Of a stretch of DNA of 64,000 bases, positions 7,629 to 16,608 are shown piece after piece. The translations under genes were made by a program, and so were the position numbers. The notes under the pieces were generated by a model. That model worked only from the letters and a program-made list of their open reading frames with translations. It was not told the DNA's origin and ran no database searches. The stretch's first letter is position 1. Each line of letters begins with the position of its first letter. Source of the stretch: Haloplanus sp. GDY1 (GTDB lineage Archaea; Halobacteriota; Halobacteria; Halobacteriales; Haloferacaceae); contig NZ_CP098514.1 in assembly GCF_023703775.1 (NCBI RefSeq), forward strand, positions 1,612,001 to 1,676,000. Reading direction: 5' to 3'.

Positions 7629-9743
7629 ATGTCACGCACGCCGCCAGCACTCGATCCGCTGTTCTCGCCGGAGTCGGTCGCCGTCGTCGGCGCGAGTCCG
7701 GACTCGTGGTACTCCTCGCGACTGCTCGACAACCTCCTCGACTACGGCTACGAGGGGACCGTCTACCCGGTCAACCCGAACCGCGACGAGGCGTGGGGCC
7801 GGCGCTGCTACGACGACGTCTCGTCGCTGCCCGAACGGGTCGACCTGGCCGTCGTCAGCGTACCGCGGGACTACGTGGTCGAGACGGTCGCCGAGGCCGG
7901 CCGCGAGGGCGTCCCCGCGGCGCTGGTCATCACGGCGGGCTTCGGCGAGGCCGACGAGCGCGGGGCGGAACTCGAAGCCGAACTCGCCGACGTGGCGGCG
8001 GAACACGACATCCGCCTCGCCGGCCCGAACTGCATCGGCCTCGCGAACGGCATCGACGGGACGGTCCTGACGAGCACCTGTTCGCGGAAGCCGGAGCCGG
8101 GACGGATCGGCCTCGTGAGCCAGTCCGGCGCCCTGGCGTTCACGACGTTCTTCGAGCGCGGCGCCGACGAGGACACCGACTTCGCGTACGTCGCCTCGAC
8201 GGGCAACGAGGTCGACCTCTCGGTGACGGACTACGTGGCGTACATGGCCGACGACCCGGACGTCGACGTGATCTGTGCGTACATCGAGGGGATCGACGAC
8301 CCGCACGCGTTCATGCGCGCCGCCGACGAGGCGGTCCGCTCGGGGACCCCCGTGCTGACCGTCAAGGTGGGCCAGTCGAGCGTGGCGGAGGCGGCGACGC
8401 TGTCGCACACGGGGTCGCTGACCGGGAGCGACGACGCCTGGAACGCCGCCTTCGAGCAGACGGGCGTCCAGCGGGTGCCGGACATCCCCGACCTGCTGTC
8501 CCGGGCGAGCGCCCACACCGAGTTCGAGCCGCCGTCGTCGGATCGGCTCTGCGTCGCCTCGACCAGCGGCGGCCTCGCGAGCCTGCTCGCGGACATGGCC
8601 GCGGAGCGCGACCTCTCGCTGCCCGACGTCGACGGCGACACCGAGGACCGACTGCTCGACATGGACGAACTCCTGACGTTCGGCGAGATGCACAACCCCG
8701 CGGACATCCGCGGCTACGGAGCGGACGCCCTCCCCGAGATCGCCGAGGTGCTGTTCGACGACGACGCCTTCGACGTCTACGTGTTCGCCGTCGCGCTCTC
8801 GGCCGTCGACGAGGACGCCGCGGACATCGCGGACGACCTGCTGACCGTGCGGGAGATGGCCGACGACCCCGTGCTCTTCCTCTGGACGGGGCGCACGGAG
8901 CCGGCGGACCTCGACGACCCGCAGCCGTACGAACGCGTCCGGGAGGAGGTGCCGCTGTACTACGATCCCTCGCGGTGTCTCGACGCCGTCGAGTCGCTGG
9001 CCGCGGCCGGCGAGGCGGCGCGGCGCGACGCGCCCTCGCGGGCGGCGCTCCGGGCCGAGGGCTCGGGGAACCGGGCGGGCGACCTGCCCGCGAACCGCGT
9101 CCTCACGTGGACCGAGGCCGAGTCGCTGCTCGACGCGTACGGCATCGACGCCGTCGAGACGCGGGTGGCGACGTCGCCGGACGAGGCCGTCGAGTACGCG
9201 GCGACGCTCGGCTACCCGGTCGTCATGAAGGTCGACTCCGTCGACGTCCCCCACCGCACCGACGCCGACGCCGTCCGGATCGGCCTCGACGACGAGGCGG
9301 CCGTCCGAGAGGCGTACGCGACGATCGTAGAGAACGTCGCCGACCACGACCCCGCGGCCGACGTCGAGGGCGTCCTCGTCCAGCCACAGGTCGACGAGGG
9401 GGTCGAGGCGCTCGTCGGCGTCTCCGAGGAGCCGGGCTTCGGCTCCGTCGTGACCGTCGGCGCGGGCGGCACGCTCGTCGAGGTGCTGGACGACGCCGCG
9501 GTTCGCGTCCCGCCGCTCTCGGCGGCCGACGCGCGAAGCGCCGTCGCCTCGACGGCGCTCGCGGACCTCCTCGACGGACACCGCGGCCGGGGCGCGGCCG
9601 ACGCGGAGGCGCTCGTCTCGCTCGTCCAGCGGGTCGGGCGACTCGCGGCCGACGTCGACGACCTGTCGGCGCTCGACCTCAACCCCGTCGTCGTCCACGA
9701 GGACGGGATCAGCGTCGTCGACGTCCTGGCCCGGACCGGGTGA
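7629..9743 (+). CDS. NDP-forming acyl-CoA synthetase (acetate-CoA ligase family), fused alpha-beta
   Basis: 704 residues. The order is CoA-binding domain, ligase-CoA domains, then a C-terminal ATP-grasp domain. Visible are VAVVGASPD (CoA-binding), GPNCIGLAN, GLVSQSGALA, and LSHTGSLTGSD, whose histidine carries the phosphate during catalysis. The ATP-grasp part starts near NRVLTWTEAESLL with YPVVMKVDS. The enzyme interconverts an acyl-CoA plus ADP and phosphate with the free acid plus ATP. It would activate, or release with energy conservation, an organic acid produced by the surrounding genes. Acyl specificity is unknown. Confidence 0.9.
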   Translation: MSRTPPALDPLFSPESVAVVGASPDSWYSSRLLDNLLDYGYEGTVYPVNPNRDEAWGRRCYDDVSSLPERVDLAVVSVPRDYVVETVAEAGREGVPAALVITAGFGEADERGAELEAELADVAAEHDIRLAGPNCIGLANGIDGTVLTSTCSRKPEPGRIGLVSQSGALAFTTFFERGADEDTDFAYVASTGNEVDLSVTDYVAYMADDPDVDVICAYIEGIDDPHAFMRAADEAVRSGTPVLTVKVGQSSVAEAATLSHTGSLTGSDDAWNAAFEQTGVQRVPDIPDLLSRASAHTEFEPPSSDRLCVASTSGGLASLLADMAAERDLSLPDVDGDTEDRLLDMDELLTFGEMHNPADIRGYGADALPEIAEVLFDDDAFDVYVFAVALSAVDEDAADIADDLLTVREMADDPVLFLWTGRTEPADLDDPQPYERVREEVPLYYDPSRCLDAVESLAAAGEAARRDAPSRAALRAEGSGNRAGDLPANRVLTWTEAESLLDAYGIDAVETRVATSPDEAVEYAATLGYPVVMKVDSVDVPHRTDADAVRIGLDDEAAVREAYATIVENVADHDPAADVEGVLVQPQVDEGVEALVGVSEEPGFGSVVTVGAGGTLVEVLDDAAVRVPPLSAADARSAVASTALADLLDGHRGRGAADAEALVSLVQRVGRLAADVDDLSALDLNPVVVHEDGISVVDVLARTG

Positions 9744-9811
9744 TCGGCCCGCGCGTTCGGCGACCGGACCCCACAGGCTGATGTGGGTCGACGCGGTAGG
9801 GGCGCCCATCC

Positions 9812-11122
9812 ATGATCGAGCCACCGAACGCGGAACGACTCGCGGACATCAACGACGCGTCGATCGAGGCGTTTCCCGATCTGGTCTTGCTCGAACAGAC
9901 GCGCGACCAGCCACGGGTGGAGGACGTCCGGGCGGCGACGAGCGCGGCGGTCGAGGACGTCCTCGCCGCCTCGACGCTCGACGAGGGCGCGGAGGTCGGC
10001 ATCACCGCCGGCTCCCGCGGCATCCACGACATGCCGACGATCCTCGACGCCGCCGTCGACCGCCTGCAGGCGGCCGGCCACGAGCCGTTCGTCCTGCCGG
10101 CGATGGGGAGCCACGGGGGCGCGACGGCACAGGGGCAACTCGACGTTCTCGAGAGCCTCGGCATCACCGAGGAGTCGATGGGCTGTGAGATCCGCTCCTC
10201 GCTCGCGGTCGAGGAGGTGGGGCAGGACTCGGCGGGGCGGCCGGTGTACGCCGCCGAGGACGCCCTCGACGCCGACGGCGTGTTGCTGGCGAACCGGGTC
10301 AAACTCCACACGGACTTCCACGGCGCGGTCGAGAGCGGCCTCAGCAAGATGGCGGTCATCGGCCTCGGGAAGCAACGCGGCGCCGACGTGACCCACCGGG
10401 CGGGGCTCGACGAGGGACTCGACGTCGCCATCCCGGAGCGGGCGGGGATCCTCTTCGAGGAGACGCCGATCGTCGGCGGGATCGCCATGTACGAGAACGC
10501 GGCCGACCGCGCGGCCCACGTCGAGGGCGTCCCCGTCGACGACATCGCCGACCGGGAGCCCGAACTGTTGGCGGCGTCCGAGGAACTGTTCCCCCGCCTG
10601 CCGGTCGAGGACCTCGACCTGCTGATCGTCGAGGAGATCGGCAAGAACATCTCCGGGACGGGGATGGACACGAACGTGATCGGGCGGATGGACTACCTCG
10701 ACCAACCGGAGTTCGACACGCCGAACTACGACCGCATCTACGTCCGCGGCATCACCCCGGAGTCCCACCACAACGCCATCGGCATGGGCCTCGCGGACTT
10801 CATCCACGGCGACGTCGTCCCGGAGATCGACCTGACGGACACCTACATCAACGGCGTGACCGGCGGCGAACCGGCGCGTGCCCGCCTGCCGGTGATCGCC
10901 CCGACCGACGAGGTGGCGCTCCTGTTGACCCTCTCGTCGGTCGGCCGGGGGTCGCCGGCGGACCTCCGGATCGGCTACGTCGAGAACACGCTGGAACTCG
11001 ACCGGTTCGCCGTGTCCGCGAACGTCGCCGCGGAGTTGACCGACCGCGACGACGTCGAGGCGGTGCGGGAGGTCCCGCTCCGGGTCCGCGACGGCGACTT
11101 CGCGTTCGACCCCTTCTCGTAG
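9812..11122 (+). CDS. LarA-like nickel-pincer hydroxyacid isomerase family protein (DUF2088)
   Basis: 436 residues, full length for the family that includes the lactate racemase LarA, which uses a nickel-pincer nucleotide cofactor bound to lysine. Candidate cofactor and catalytic residues are His101 (MGSHGG), His166 and His170 (KLHTDFH), Lys179 in GLSKM or Lys187 in GLGK, and His195 (DVTHR). The block EEIGKNISGTGMDTNVIGR is typical of a non-lactate branch. LarB, LarC and LarE are not in the window and must be elsewhere if the cofactor is used. It follows the acyl-CoA synthetase by 68 bases without an obvious promoter, so cotranscription is likely. Substrate may be another alpha-hydroxy or sugar acid. 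Confidence 0.8.
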   Translation: MIEPPNAERLADINDASIEAFPDLVLLEQTRDQPRVEDVRAATSAAVEDVLAASTLDEGAEVGITAGSRGIHDMPTILDAAVDRLQAAGHEPFVLPAMGSHGGATAQGQLDVLESLGITEESMGCEIRSSLAVEEVGQDSAGRPVYAAEDALDADGVLLANRVKLHTDFHGAVESGLSKMAVIGLGKQRGADVTHRAGLDEGLDVAIPERAGILFEETPIVGGIAMYENAADRAAHVEGVPVDDIADREPELLAASEELFPRLPVEDLDLLIVEEIGKNISGTGMDTNVIGRMDYLDQPEFDTPNYDRIYVRGITPESHHNAIGMGLADFIHGDVVPEIDLTDTYINGVTGGEPARARLPVIAPTDEVALLLTLSSVGRGSPADLRIGYVENTLELDRFAVSANVAAELTDRDDVEAVREVPLRVRDGDFAFDPFS

Positions 11123-11148
11123 CGGGGATCCGCCGCCGCGACGCGATG

Positions 11149-11158
11149 GCTATTTGAA
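11149..11158 (+). promoter_or_regulatory. TATA-like element of the small membrane protein gene
   Basis: GCTATTTGAA is centred about 28 bases before the ATG at 11182. Confidence 0.35.
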
Positions 11159-11181
11159 CGGCGGTTGCGAAGCGTTCGCGT

Positions 11182-11562
11182 ATGCCGGACACGACCCAGG
11201 CGGAGGAGGTCAGATCGAACTGGTGGATGGCACACGCGGCGGCGGTCGTCTGGCTACTGCTCCTGTACGTGCTCGTCCTCGTCCAGGCGTTCGTCCTGGA
11301 CGTCTCCCAGGCCGCGGCGCTGCTCGCCATCCAGGGGTGGCTGTTCGTCTACCTCATCTTCTCGATCGCGGCGATGTTCGGGTTCTACTACGACGCGGTC
11401 GAGATCGCCGACGCCGGCCGCGACTGGGAGCCGTACTGGTGGCTCTACGTCGCCGCCTCGTTCGTCTGTACGCCCTCCTTTACCTCCTTCGTCTACCTCG
11501 TCCAGCGGGGCCGGCACATCGGCATCTACGCCCTCGGGCGCAAGTTCGGCCCGACCGTGTGA
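11182..11562 (+). CDS. Small integral membrane protein, unknown function
   Basis: 126 residues with three predicted membrane segments: about 20-42 (rich in V, L and A), 48-70 and 88-108. The N-terminus is short and polar, and a basic C-terminal tail (RGRHIGIYALGRKFG) follows. It is not recognised as a named family. It lies between a LarA-like enzyme and an alcohol dehydrogenase with its own promoter-like element, so a link to hydroxy-acid metabolism is only positional. Confidence 0.7.
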   Translation: MPDTTQAEEVRSNWWMAHAAAVVWLLLLYVLVLVQAFVLDVSQAAALLAIQGWLFVYLIFSIAAMFGFYYDAVEIADAGRDWEPYWWLYVAASFVCTPSFTSFVYLVQRGRHIGIYALGRKFGPTV

Positions 11563-11614
11563 CGACCACACGGGGGGACGAAAGGTTGAACTGGACACCC
11601 GTTCACCCCATCTT

Positions 11615-12661
11615 ATGAAGGCGATCCGGCAGACCGACACGGAGTACGGGGCGCTCTCGGTCGACACCGTCGCGGTTCCCGACGTGGCCGACGACGAGGC
11701 GCTCGTCCGGGTCCACAGCGCCGGCCTCTGCGGGAGCGACGCCCACGCCTACGAGTTCGTCCCGGGGTACGAGTGGGTCGACGTGCCCCGGATCATGGGC
11801 CACGAGTACGCCGGCCGCGTCGTCGAGGTGGGTGCCGACGTCGACTCGGTCGCCGTGGGCGACGACGTCGTCGAACGCCCCATCCACGAGTGTGGCCACT
11901 GCTATCAGTGCCGGAACGACGAGTACAACGTCTGTCGCAACTTCGAGGTGACGGGGTTCCACCACGACGGCGCCTACGGCGAGTACACGGCCGTCCGCGC
12001 GGAGTACCTGCTGGAGGTGCCGTCGTCGATCCCGCTGGAACACGCCGCCATCACCGAGCCGACGAGCATCGCCACGCGGGCCGTCCTCGACACGGCCGAC
12101 GTCGAACCGGGGACGACGGTCCTCGTCGAGGGGCCGGGACCCATCGGGATGCTGTGTGCGGTCATCGCCGACGCCGTCGGCGGGGACGTGACCGTCTCGG
12201 GGCTGGAGCGCGACGCCGAGTTCCGACTGCCGCTGGCCGCGTCGCAGGGGCTCAAGACGGTGAACGTCGAGGCGGCGGATCTGGGGGCGTACGCGGACGA
12301 CCACACCGACGGCGGCGGGTTCGACGTCGTCTTCGACACCACGGGCCACCACAGCGGCCTCGAAACCGCCGTCGAGCAGGTCCGCCGCGGCGGGCAGGTG
12401 ATCCCCGTGGGCCTGCCCGCGGAGTCGTCGGAACTGTTCCTGACGCCGCTGGTTCGCGGCGAGGTGCGGGTCGACCCCTCCTACGGCGCGATGCGGCACA
12501 ACTTCGCCCAGGCGCTCCGCCTCATGGAGTCGGGGATCGTCGACACGGACGCGCTGATCGACGACTCCTACGCGGTCGACGCGCCCGAAACCGCCTTCGA
12601 GGACTTCCTGGCGGGGCGGACGCTGAAACCCGTCTTCCGGTTCTGGGACGAGAGCGCCTGA
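11615..12661 (+). CDS. Zinc-dependent alcohol/polyol dehydrogenase (MDR family)
   Basis: 348 residues. Catalytic zinc ligands are in AGLCGSDAHA (Cys), MGHEYAG (His-Glu) and an acidic TEPTS segment. The structural zinc site is complete as CGHCYQCRNDEYNVC. The Rossmann loop is seen as EGPGPIGMLC. These residues place it with threonine/sorbitol-type dehydrogenases that oxidise secondary alcohols with NAD(P). The ATG at 11615 is chosen because MKAIRQ is the usual family start; longer upstream reading overlaps the membrane protein. It ends 2 bases from the convergent LutB-LutA gene. Confidence 0.87.
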   Translation: MKAIRQTDTEYGALSVDTVAVPDVADDEALVRVHSAGLCGSDAHAYEFVPGYEWVDVPRIMGHEYAGRVVEVGADVDSVAVGDDVVERPIHECGHCYQCRNDEYNVCRNFEVTGFHHDGAYGEYTAVRAEYLLEVPSSIPLEHAAITEPTSIATRAVLDTADVEPGTTVLVEGPGPIGMLCAVIADAVGGDVTVSGLERDAEFRLPLAASQGLKTVNVEAADLGAYADDHTDGGGFDVVFDTTGHHSGLETAVEQVRRGGQVIPVGLPAESSELFLTPLVRGEVRVDPSYGAMRHNFAQALRLMESGIVDTDALIDDSYAVDAPETAFEDFLAGRTLKPVFRFWDESA

Positions 12662-12663
12662 GA

Positions 12664-14874
12664 TCAGGCGCCCGGATCGACGAGTTCGATCGGGTGACGC
12701 GGCGCCGGCGCGAGCAGGGAGTCGAGTTGCTCCAGACAGGAGGTGCCGCTGGCGACGACGGTCCGCTCGTCGGCCGCGTCCGCGAACTGGTCGGCGAGGG
12801 TCTCGCCGACGTCCATGCTGAGTTCGTAGAACTCCGTCTTGTACCCGAAGCTCCCCGCCATGCCGCAACACTCCACGTCCGAGGTCAACACGTCGTAGCC
12901 GAGTCGGTCGAGGACGGCCTCGGTGTACGGTTCGAGGCCGAGCGTCCGCTGCTGGCAGTGGCTGTGGTAGGCGACGCCGTCGCCGTCGCCGGCGGTCAGG
13001 ACGGACTCGTCGGCGCCGTTCTCCAGCAGGCCGTAGACGTACTCGAACAGTTCGAAGCTGTTGTCCGACAGCGTCCGGTGGACGTCCTCGTCGACGAGGC
13101 GTTCGTACTCCCGGTCGAACATCGCGAGGTCGCTCGGCTCGACGACGACGACGTCGTACCCCCGGTCGACGTAGTCACCGAGCGTCTCGCCGACGGCCTC
13201 GGCCTTCCGCTCGGCCGTGTCGATCATCCCCTGTGACAGCGGGGCGCGGCCGGACCCGCCGACGTCGGGCACGACCACCTCACAGCCGAGGGCTTCGAGG
13301 ACGCGAACCGCCGCCTTGCCGCGACTCGTCTGGACGTGGTTGGTGTACACGTCGGGGTAGAGCGCGACCCGCCGGCGCGGATCGGTGACCGCGGCCTCCC
13401 GGTCGCTCGCCCAGTCGCGGAGCGTGGTCCGCTCGAAGGAGGGGAGGTCCCGCCGGGCGTCGATGCCGAGGAGCGACTCCATGGCGGCCCGGACCGGGCC
13501 GGCGGAGGCGACGGCGTTCGAGAGGGGGGCGGTGGCGCTGCCAAGTTTGGCGGCCGTCTCGAAGTTGCCGAAAAAGCGCTTGCGCAGCGGCGTCCCCGCC
13601 GTCTCCTCGTCGGGTACGAGGCCGTCGACCAGCAGGTCCTCGAACCCGGGATCTTTCCCCCGGTTGATGCGGTCCCGGACGACCGTGTTGATCCACGGGA
13701 TGTCGATCTTCACCGGGCAGGCGTTGACACACCGCGAACAGCCGGTACAGAGGTCGTTGAACTCCTCGGCGGTGTCCAGCCCCTCGACGCCGGCCTCCCA
13801 GCCGGTGGCGATGCCGCCGGTGTAAGTCTCGCCGCCGAAGGCGTGCCCGCCGACGGACTGGAAGTTGGCACAGGAGTTCGCACAGGCGCCACACCGGATG
13901 CAGTACAGCGTCTCCCGCAGGTCGTCGTCGTCGCGCATCTCGCGGCGGCCGTTGTCGACGAGCACCAGGTGGAACTCGCGGTCGGCGTCGCTCCCGCCGA
14001 AGCCGGCTTCATCGGGGGCGTCGAAGTCGACCGTCGGCGTGTCGACGGGCGGCGTCAGGATCGAGAGGTACTGCGGGATGTGCTGTCCGGTCGCCGCCCG
14101 GGAGATGAGTTCCGCGAAGGGGTGGAGGTCGCCGACGCTCGGGATGATCTTCTCGAGGCCGGCCACCGCGACGTGCGTATCGGGGACCGAGGCGCACTTC
14201 CGGGCGTTGCCCTCGTTGGTGACGAGCGCGATGGAGCCGCTGTCGGCCAGCACGAAGTTCGCCCCCGTGATCCCGACGTCGGCGTCCTCGATCCGCTCGC
14301 CGAGGTAGTCCCGGGCGAACGCGGTCAGCTTCTCGGCCGTGTCGAGCCGCTCGTCGGTGTCGAACTCTCGTTCGAACAGCTCCGTGACGTCCTCGCGGGT
14401 CCGGTGGAGCGACGGCCCGACGATGTGCGACGGCCCCTCCTCCGCGATCTGGACGACGAACTCGCCGAGGTCGGTCTCCCAGACGTCGACCCCCGAGGCG
14501 TCGAGCGCCTCGTTCAGCTCGATCTCCTCGGTCGTCATGGACTTCGACTTCACGACGCTCTCGGCGTCGTCCTCGTCCACGACGTCCCTGACGTACCGCC
14601 GCGCGTCGGCGGCGTCGTCGGCGACGTACACCGTCCCGCCGTTGTCCTCGACGGCGGCGGTCGTCCGCTCGACGAGCTCCGGCAGTCGCTCGATGGCGTC
14701 CTCCTTGACCTGCCGCGCCTCGGATCGGTACCGTTCGTGGGTCTCCGAGCCCACCTCCTCGATCCGCTCGTAGCGCTCCTCGTTGAAGTGGCGCGTGTTC
14801 TCCTTGATGCCGTCGCCCTCGGTGCGCAGGAGTTCGCGGATGGCGTCGGCGTCGAGTTCGTCGGTCTTACTCAT
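12664..14874 (-). CDS. Lactate utilisation protein LutB-LutA fusion (LUD, 4Fe-4S, cysteine-rich domains)
   Basis: 736 residues. Residues about 60-300 form the LUD domain (VVKSKSMTTEEIELNEAL, GANFVLADSGSIALVTNEGN). Two 4Fe-4S clusters follow (CIRCGACANSCANF and CTGCSRCVNACPV). From about 490 there is a LutA/GlpC-like cysteine-rich half. Its second CCG motif is intact (VECCGMAGSFG), but the first is degenerate, with GGSGRAPLS where CCGRP is expected. LutABC oxidises L-lactate to pyruvate and feeds electrons to the membrane chain. It overlaps lutC by 8 bases, forming a two-gene operon. The fusion means one polypeptide supplies both iron-sulfur subunits. Confidence 0.87.
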   Translation of the reverse strand: MSKTDELDADAIRELLRTEGDGIKENTRHFNEERYERIEEVGSETHERYRSEARQVKEDAIERLPELVERTTAAVEDNGGTVYVADDAADARRYVRDVVDEDDAESVVKSKSMTTEEIELNEALDASGVDVWETDLGEFVVQIAEEGPSHIVGPSLHRTREDVTELFEREFDTDERLDTAEKLTAFARDYLGERIEDADVGITGANFVLADSGSIALVTNEGNARKCASVPDTHVAVAGLEKIIPSVGDLHPFAELISRAATGQHIPQYLSILTPPVDTPTVDFDAPDEAGFGGSDADREFHLVLVDNGRREMRDDDDLRETLYCIRCGACANSCANFQSVGGHAFGGETYTGGIATGWEAGVEGLDTAEEFNDLCTGCSRCVNACPVKIDIPWINTVVRDRINRGKDPGFEDLLVDGLVPDEETAGTPLRKRFFGNFETAAKLGSATAPLSNAVASAGPVRAAMESLLGIDARRDLPSFERTTLRDWASDREAAVTDPRRRVALYPDVYTNHVQTSRGKAAVRVLEALGCEVVVPDVGGSGRAPLSQGMIDTAERKAEAVGETLGDYVDRGYDVVVVEPSDLAMFDREYERLVDEDVHRTLSDNSFELFEYVYGLLENGADESVLTAGDGDGVAYHSHCQQRTLGLEPYTEAVLDRLGYDVLTSDVECCGMAGSFGYKTEFYELSMDVGETLADQFADAADERTVVASGTSCLEQLDSLLAPAPRHPIELVDPGA

Positions 14875-15373
14875 CGTCGGCGAGGACGAGGACGTGGACG
14901 TCTTCCGGGCCGTGCACTCCCTCGACGAGGGCGCCCATGTCGCCGGTGGCGCTCGCGCCGGTCGCGAGGACGAACGACCGCTCCCCGTCGTCGAACCGGT
15001 CGTCGAGCCAGTCGAAGGCGGCTTCGAGGTCGGGTCGCAGGTCCCGCTCCCTGACGACGACCACGTGGGTCTCGGGGTGGAGCGAGACGAGTTCGTCCCC
15101 CGCCGCTCGCGACTGGATGGCGACGGTCCCGAGCGACGCGACGCCGAGTCGCGCCGCGGTCACGCCGGTCTTCGCCTCGCGGAGCTGGGTCGGCGTCGGG
15201 TTCAGCGTCACGGGGGCGTCGTCGAGGTCCACGGCGTCGAACGGGAGCGCGGCCCCGACCGCGGGTCGGTCGACGACGTCCGCGAGCGTCGAGGCGAATT
15301 CCTCGGGCGTGGTCACCGTCGATTCGGTGTCGGACCGTGAGAGTGACTGCTGGAACTCCGCTACGGAACTCAT
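14867..15373 (-). CDS. LUD domain protein, LutC-like
   Basis: 168 residues, a single LUD domain. NPTPTQLREAKTGVTAARLGVASLGTV and the HPETHVVVV segment are characteristic of LutC. It is the first gene of the lut operon and overlaps the LutB-LutA fusion by 8 bases. A TATA-like element at 15396-15405 sits 24-32 bases before its ATG. Role: soluble subunit of L-lactate oxidation, by family. Confidence 0.85.
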   Translation of the reverse strand: MSSVAEFQQSLSRSDTESTVTTPEEFASTLADVVDRPAVGAALPFDAVDLDDAPVTLNPTPTQLREAKTGVTAARLGVASLGTVAIQSRAAGDELVSLHPETHVVVVRERDLRPDLEAAFDWLDDRFDDGERSFVLATGASATGDMGALVEGVHGPEDVHVLVLADDE

Positions 15374-15395
15374 ACACGGGTCAAGGGCGAGGGGT

Positions 15396-15405
15396 CGAAT
15401 AAAAC
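15396..15405 (-). promoter_or_regulatory. TATA-like element of the lut operon
   Basis: On the minus strand GTTTTATTCG lies about 27 bases upstream of the lutC ATG, inside the 54-base gap after the 3-hydroxyacyl-CoA dehydrogenase gene. Confidence 0.45.
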
Positions 15406-15427
15406 CGTGTGGTCCCGCCTCGGGGTG

Positions 15428-16405
15428 TCAGTCGTCCATCCGGGGGGTGCGCTCCATCTCGAAGCGGTCGTAGAGGTCGCGCAACGCGAGCAGCGCCTCG
15501 TCGCGACGCTCGTAGACCGCCTCGGGGTCGGCGTCGGTCCAGTCGTAGACCCCCTCGCCCGTCTTCAGGCCGTAGTCCTCCTCGGCGACCCGTTCGGCGA
15601 GGGACCGGTTCGGGGCGGTTCCCCGGTCCAGTTCGGGGAGGAGGTACTCCACGACGTCGTGGTGGACGTCGAGTCCGGAGTGGTCCGCCTTCTCGAACAT
15701 CCCGAGGAGGGGGAGGCGAAAGCCGAAGCCGGCCTTGATCGCCCGGTCGATGGCCTCGGGGCTGGCGACTCCCCGGTCGAGCAAGGAGAAGGCCTCGTAC
15801 GCCATCGCCATCTGCAGTCGGTTGCCGATGAAGCCCGGGACGTCCTTCTCGACGCGGACGGGCGTCTTCCCGAGTCGCTCGAAGAACTCGTAGGTGGCCT
15901 CGATCACGGCGTCGCTCGTCTCCGCACCGCGAACGACCTCGACGAGGGGGACGACATGGGGCGGGTTGAACCAGTGGGTGCCGACGACCCGCTCCGGGCG
16001 GTCCGTCGCCGACGCGATCTCGGTGATCGAGAGCCCCGACGTGTTCGACGCGAGGACGGCGTCGGGGTCGGCGAGGGCCGACAGTTCCCCGAAGACCTCC
16101 CGCTTGACGTCGAGGTCCTCGACGACCGCCTCGGTGACGAAGTCCGCGCCCTCCACGGCGGCCGAGAGGGAGGTCGTCCGGTCGATCCGGGCCGCGGCGG
16201 CGTCGGCCGCCGCGGCGTCGAGTTCGCCGGCCGCCACGTAGGTGTCGAGGACCGAGCGCACCCGGGACTCGCTCTCGGCGAGCGTCGCCTCGTCGACGTC
16301 GTAGAGGCTGACCTGGCGGCCGTCGAGCGCGAACGCGAGCGCGATGCCGTGGCCCATGACGCCGGCGCCGACGACGGTCAGGCGGTCGAAGTCGTCGGGG
16401 GTCAC
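15428..16405 (-). CDS. 3-hydroxyacyl-CoA dehydrogenase family protein
   Basis: 325 residues, GTG start. The N-terminal Rossmann motif is GAGVMGHGIA, followed by SNTSGLSI and GTHWFNPPH (catalytic His region) and GFIGNRLQ. The C-terminal 3HCDH domain is present, so this is the monofunctional type. It oxidises a 3-hydroxyacyl-CoA with NAD. Its GTG overlaps the stop of a short upstream reading frame (GTGA), suggesting translational coupling to a leader peptide. A second member occurs at 38270-39220. Confidence 0.9.
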   Translation of the reverse strand: MTPDDFDRLTVVGAGVMGHGIALAFALDGRQVSLYDVDEATLAESESRVRSVLDTYVAAGELDAAAADAAAARIDRTTSLSAAVEGADFVTEAVVEDLDVKREVFGELSALADPDAVLASNTSGLSITEIASATDRPERVVGTHWFNPPHVVPLVEVVRGAETSDAVIEATYEFFERLGKTPVRVEKDVPGFIGNRLQMAMAYEAFSLLDRGVASPEAIDRAIKAGFGFRLPLLGMFEKADHSGLDVHHDVVEYLLPELDRGTAPNRSLAERVAEEDYGLKTGEGVYDWTDADPEAVYERRDEALLALRDLYDRFEMERTPRMDD

Positions 16406-16509
16406 GGGCGGTCACCCCCCAGGGTCGCTCGCCCGCCGTCGTCGGTCGGTGCTCCGCCCACGCTCGCCGCGGGACCGCGGTCCGCGGTCGCTCCGTCGAC
16501 ACGTGTCAT
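16402..16509 (-). CDS. Possible 35-residue leader ORF upstream of the 3-hydroxyacyl-CoA dehydrogenase
   Basis: A short ATG frame starting MTRVDGATAD ends in a TGA that shares bases with the GTG of the next gene. The TATA-like GTATATAC at 16533-16540 is centred 27 bases upstream of this ATG but about 130 bases upstream of the dehydrogenase start. The transcript therefore probably begins at this ORF. No homology is recognised, and composition (Gly, Ala, Asp, Arg rich) does not discriminate coding from chance. Confidence 0.35.
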   Translation of the reverse strand: MTRVDGATADRGPAASVGGAPTDDGGRATLGGDRP

Positions 16510-16532
16510 ACCCGGACGAACGGGGGCCGGCG

Positions 16533-16540
16533 GTATATAC
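16533..16540 (-). promoter_or_regulatory. TATA box GTATATAC upstream of the leader ORF and 3-hydroxyacyl-CoA dehydrogenase
   Basis: It is a self-complementary AT-rich octamer in a GC-rich 203-base divergent intergenic region. Spacing to the ATG at 16509 is 27 bases. Confidence 0.45.
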
Positions 16541-16608
16541 TTGGGAGTCGTCGCCCGACCGGGGACGACTTCCAAGTCTTTTTGAGCCGACACGGCGACG
16601 GGGATGGC

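Noticed and set aside
7632-9824. Minus-strand frame of about 730 codons opposite the acyl-CoA synthetase
   Set aside because: It mirrors the synthetase gene, which has intact catalytic motifs. The antisense translation lacks any family signature.
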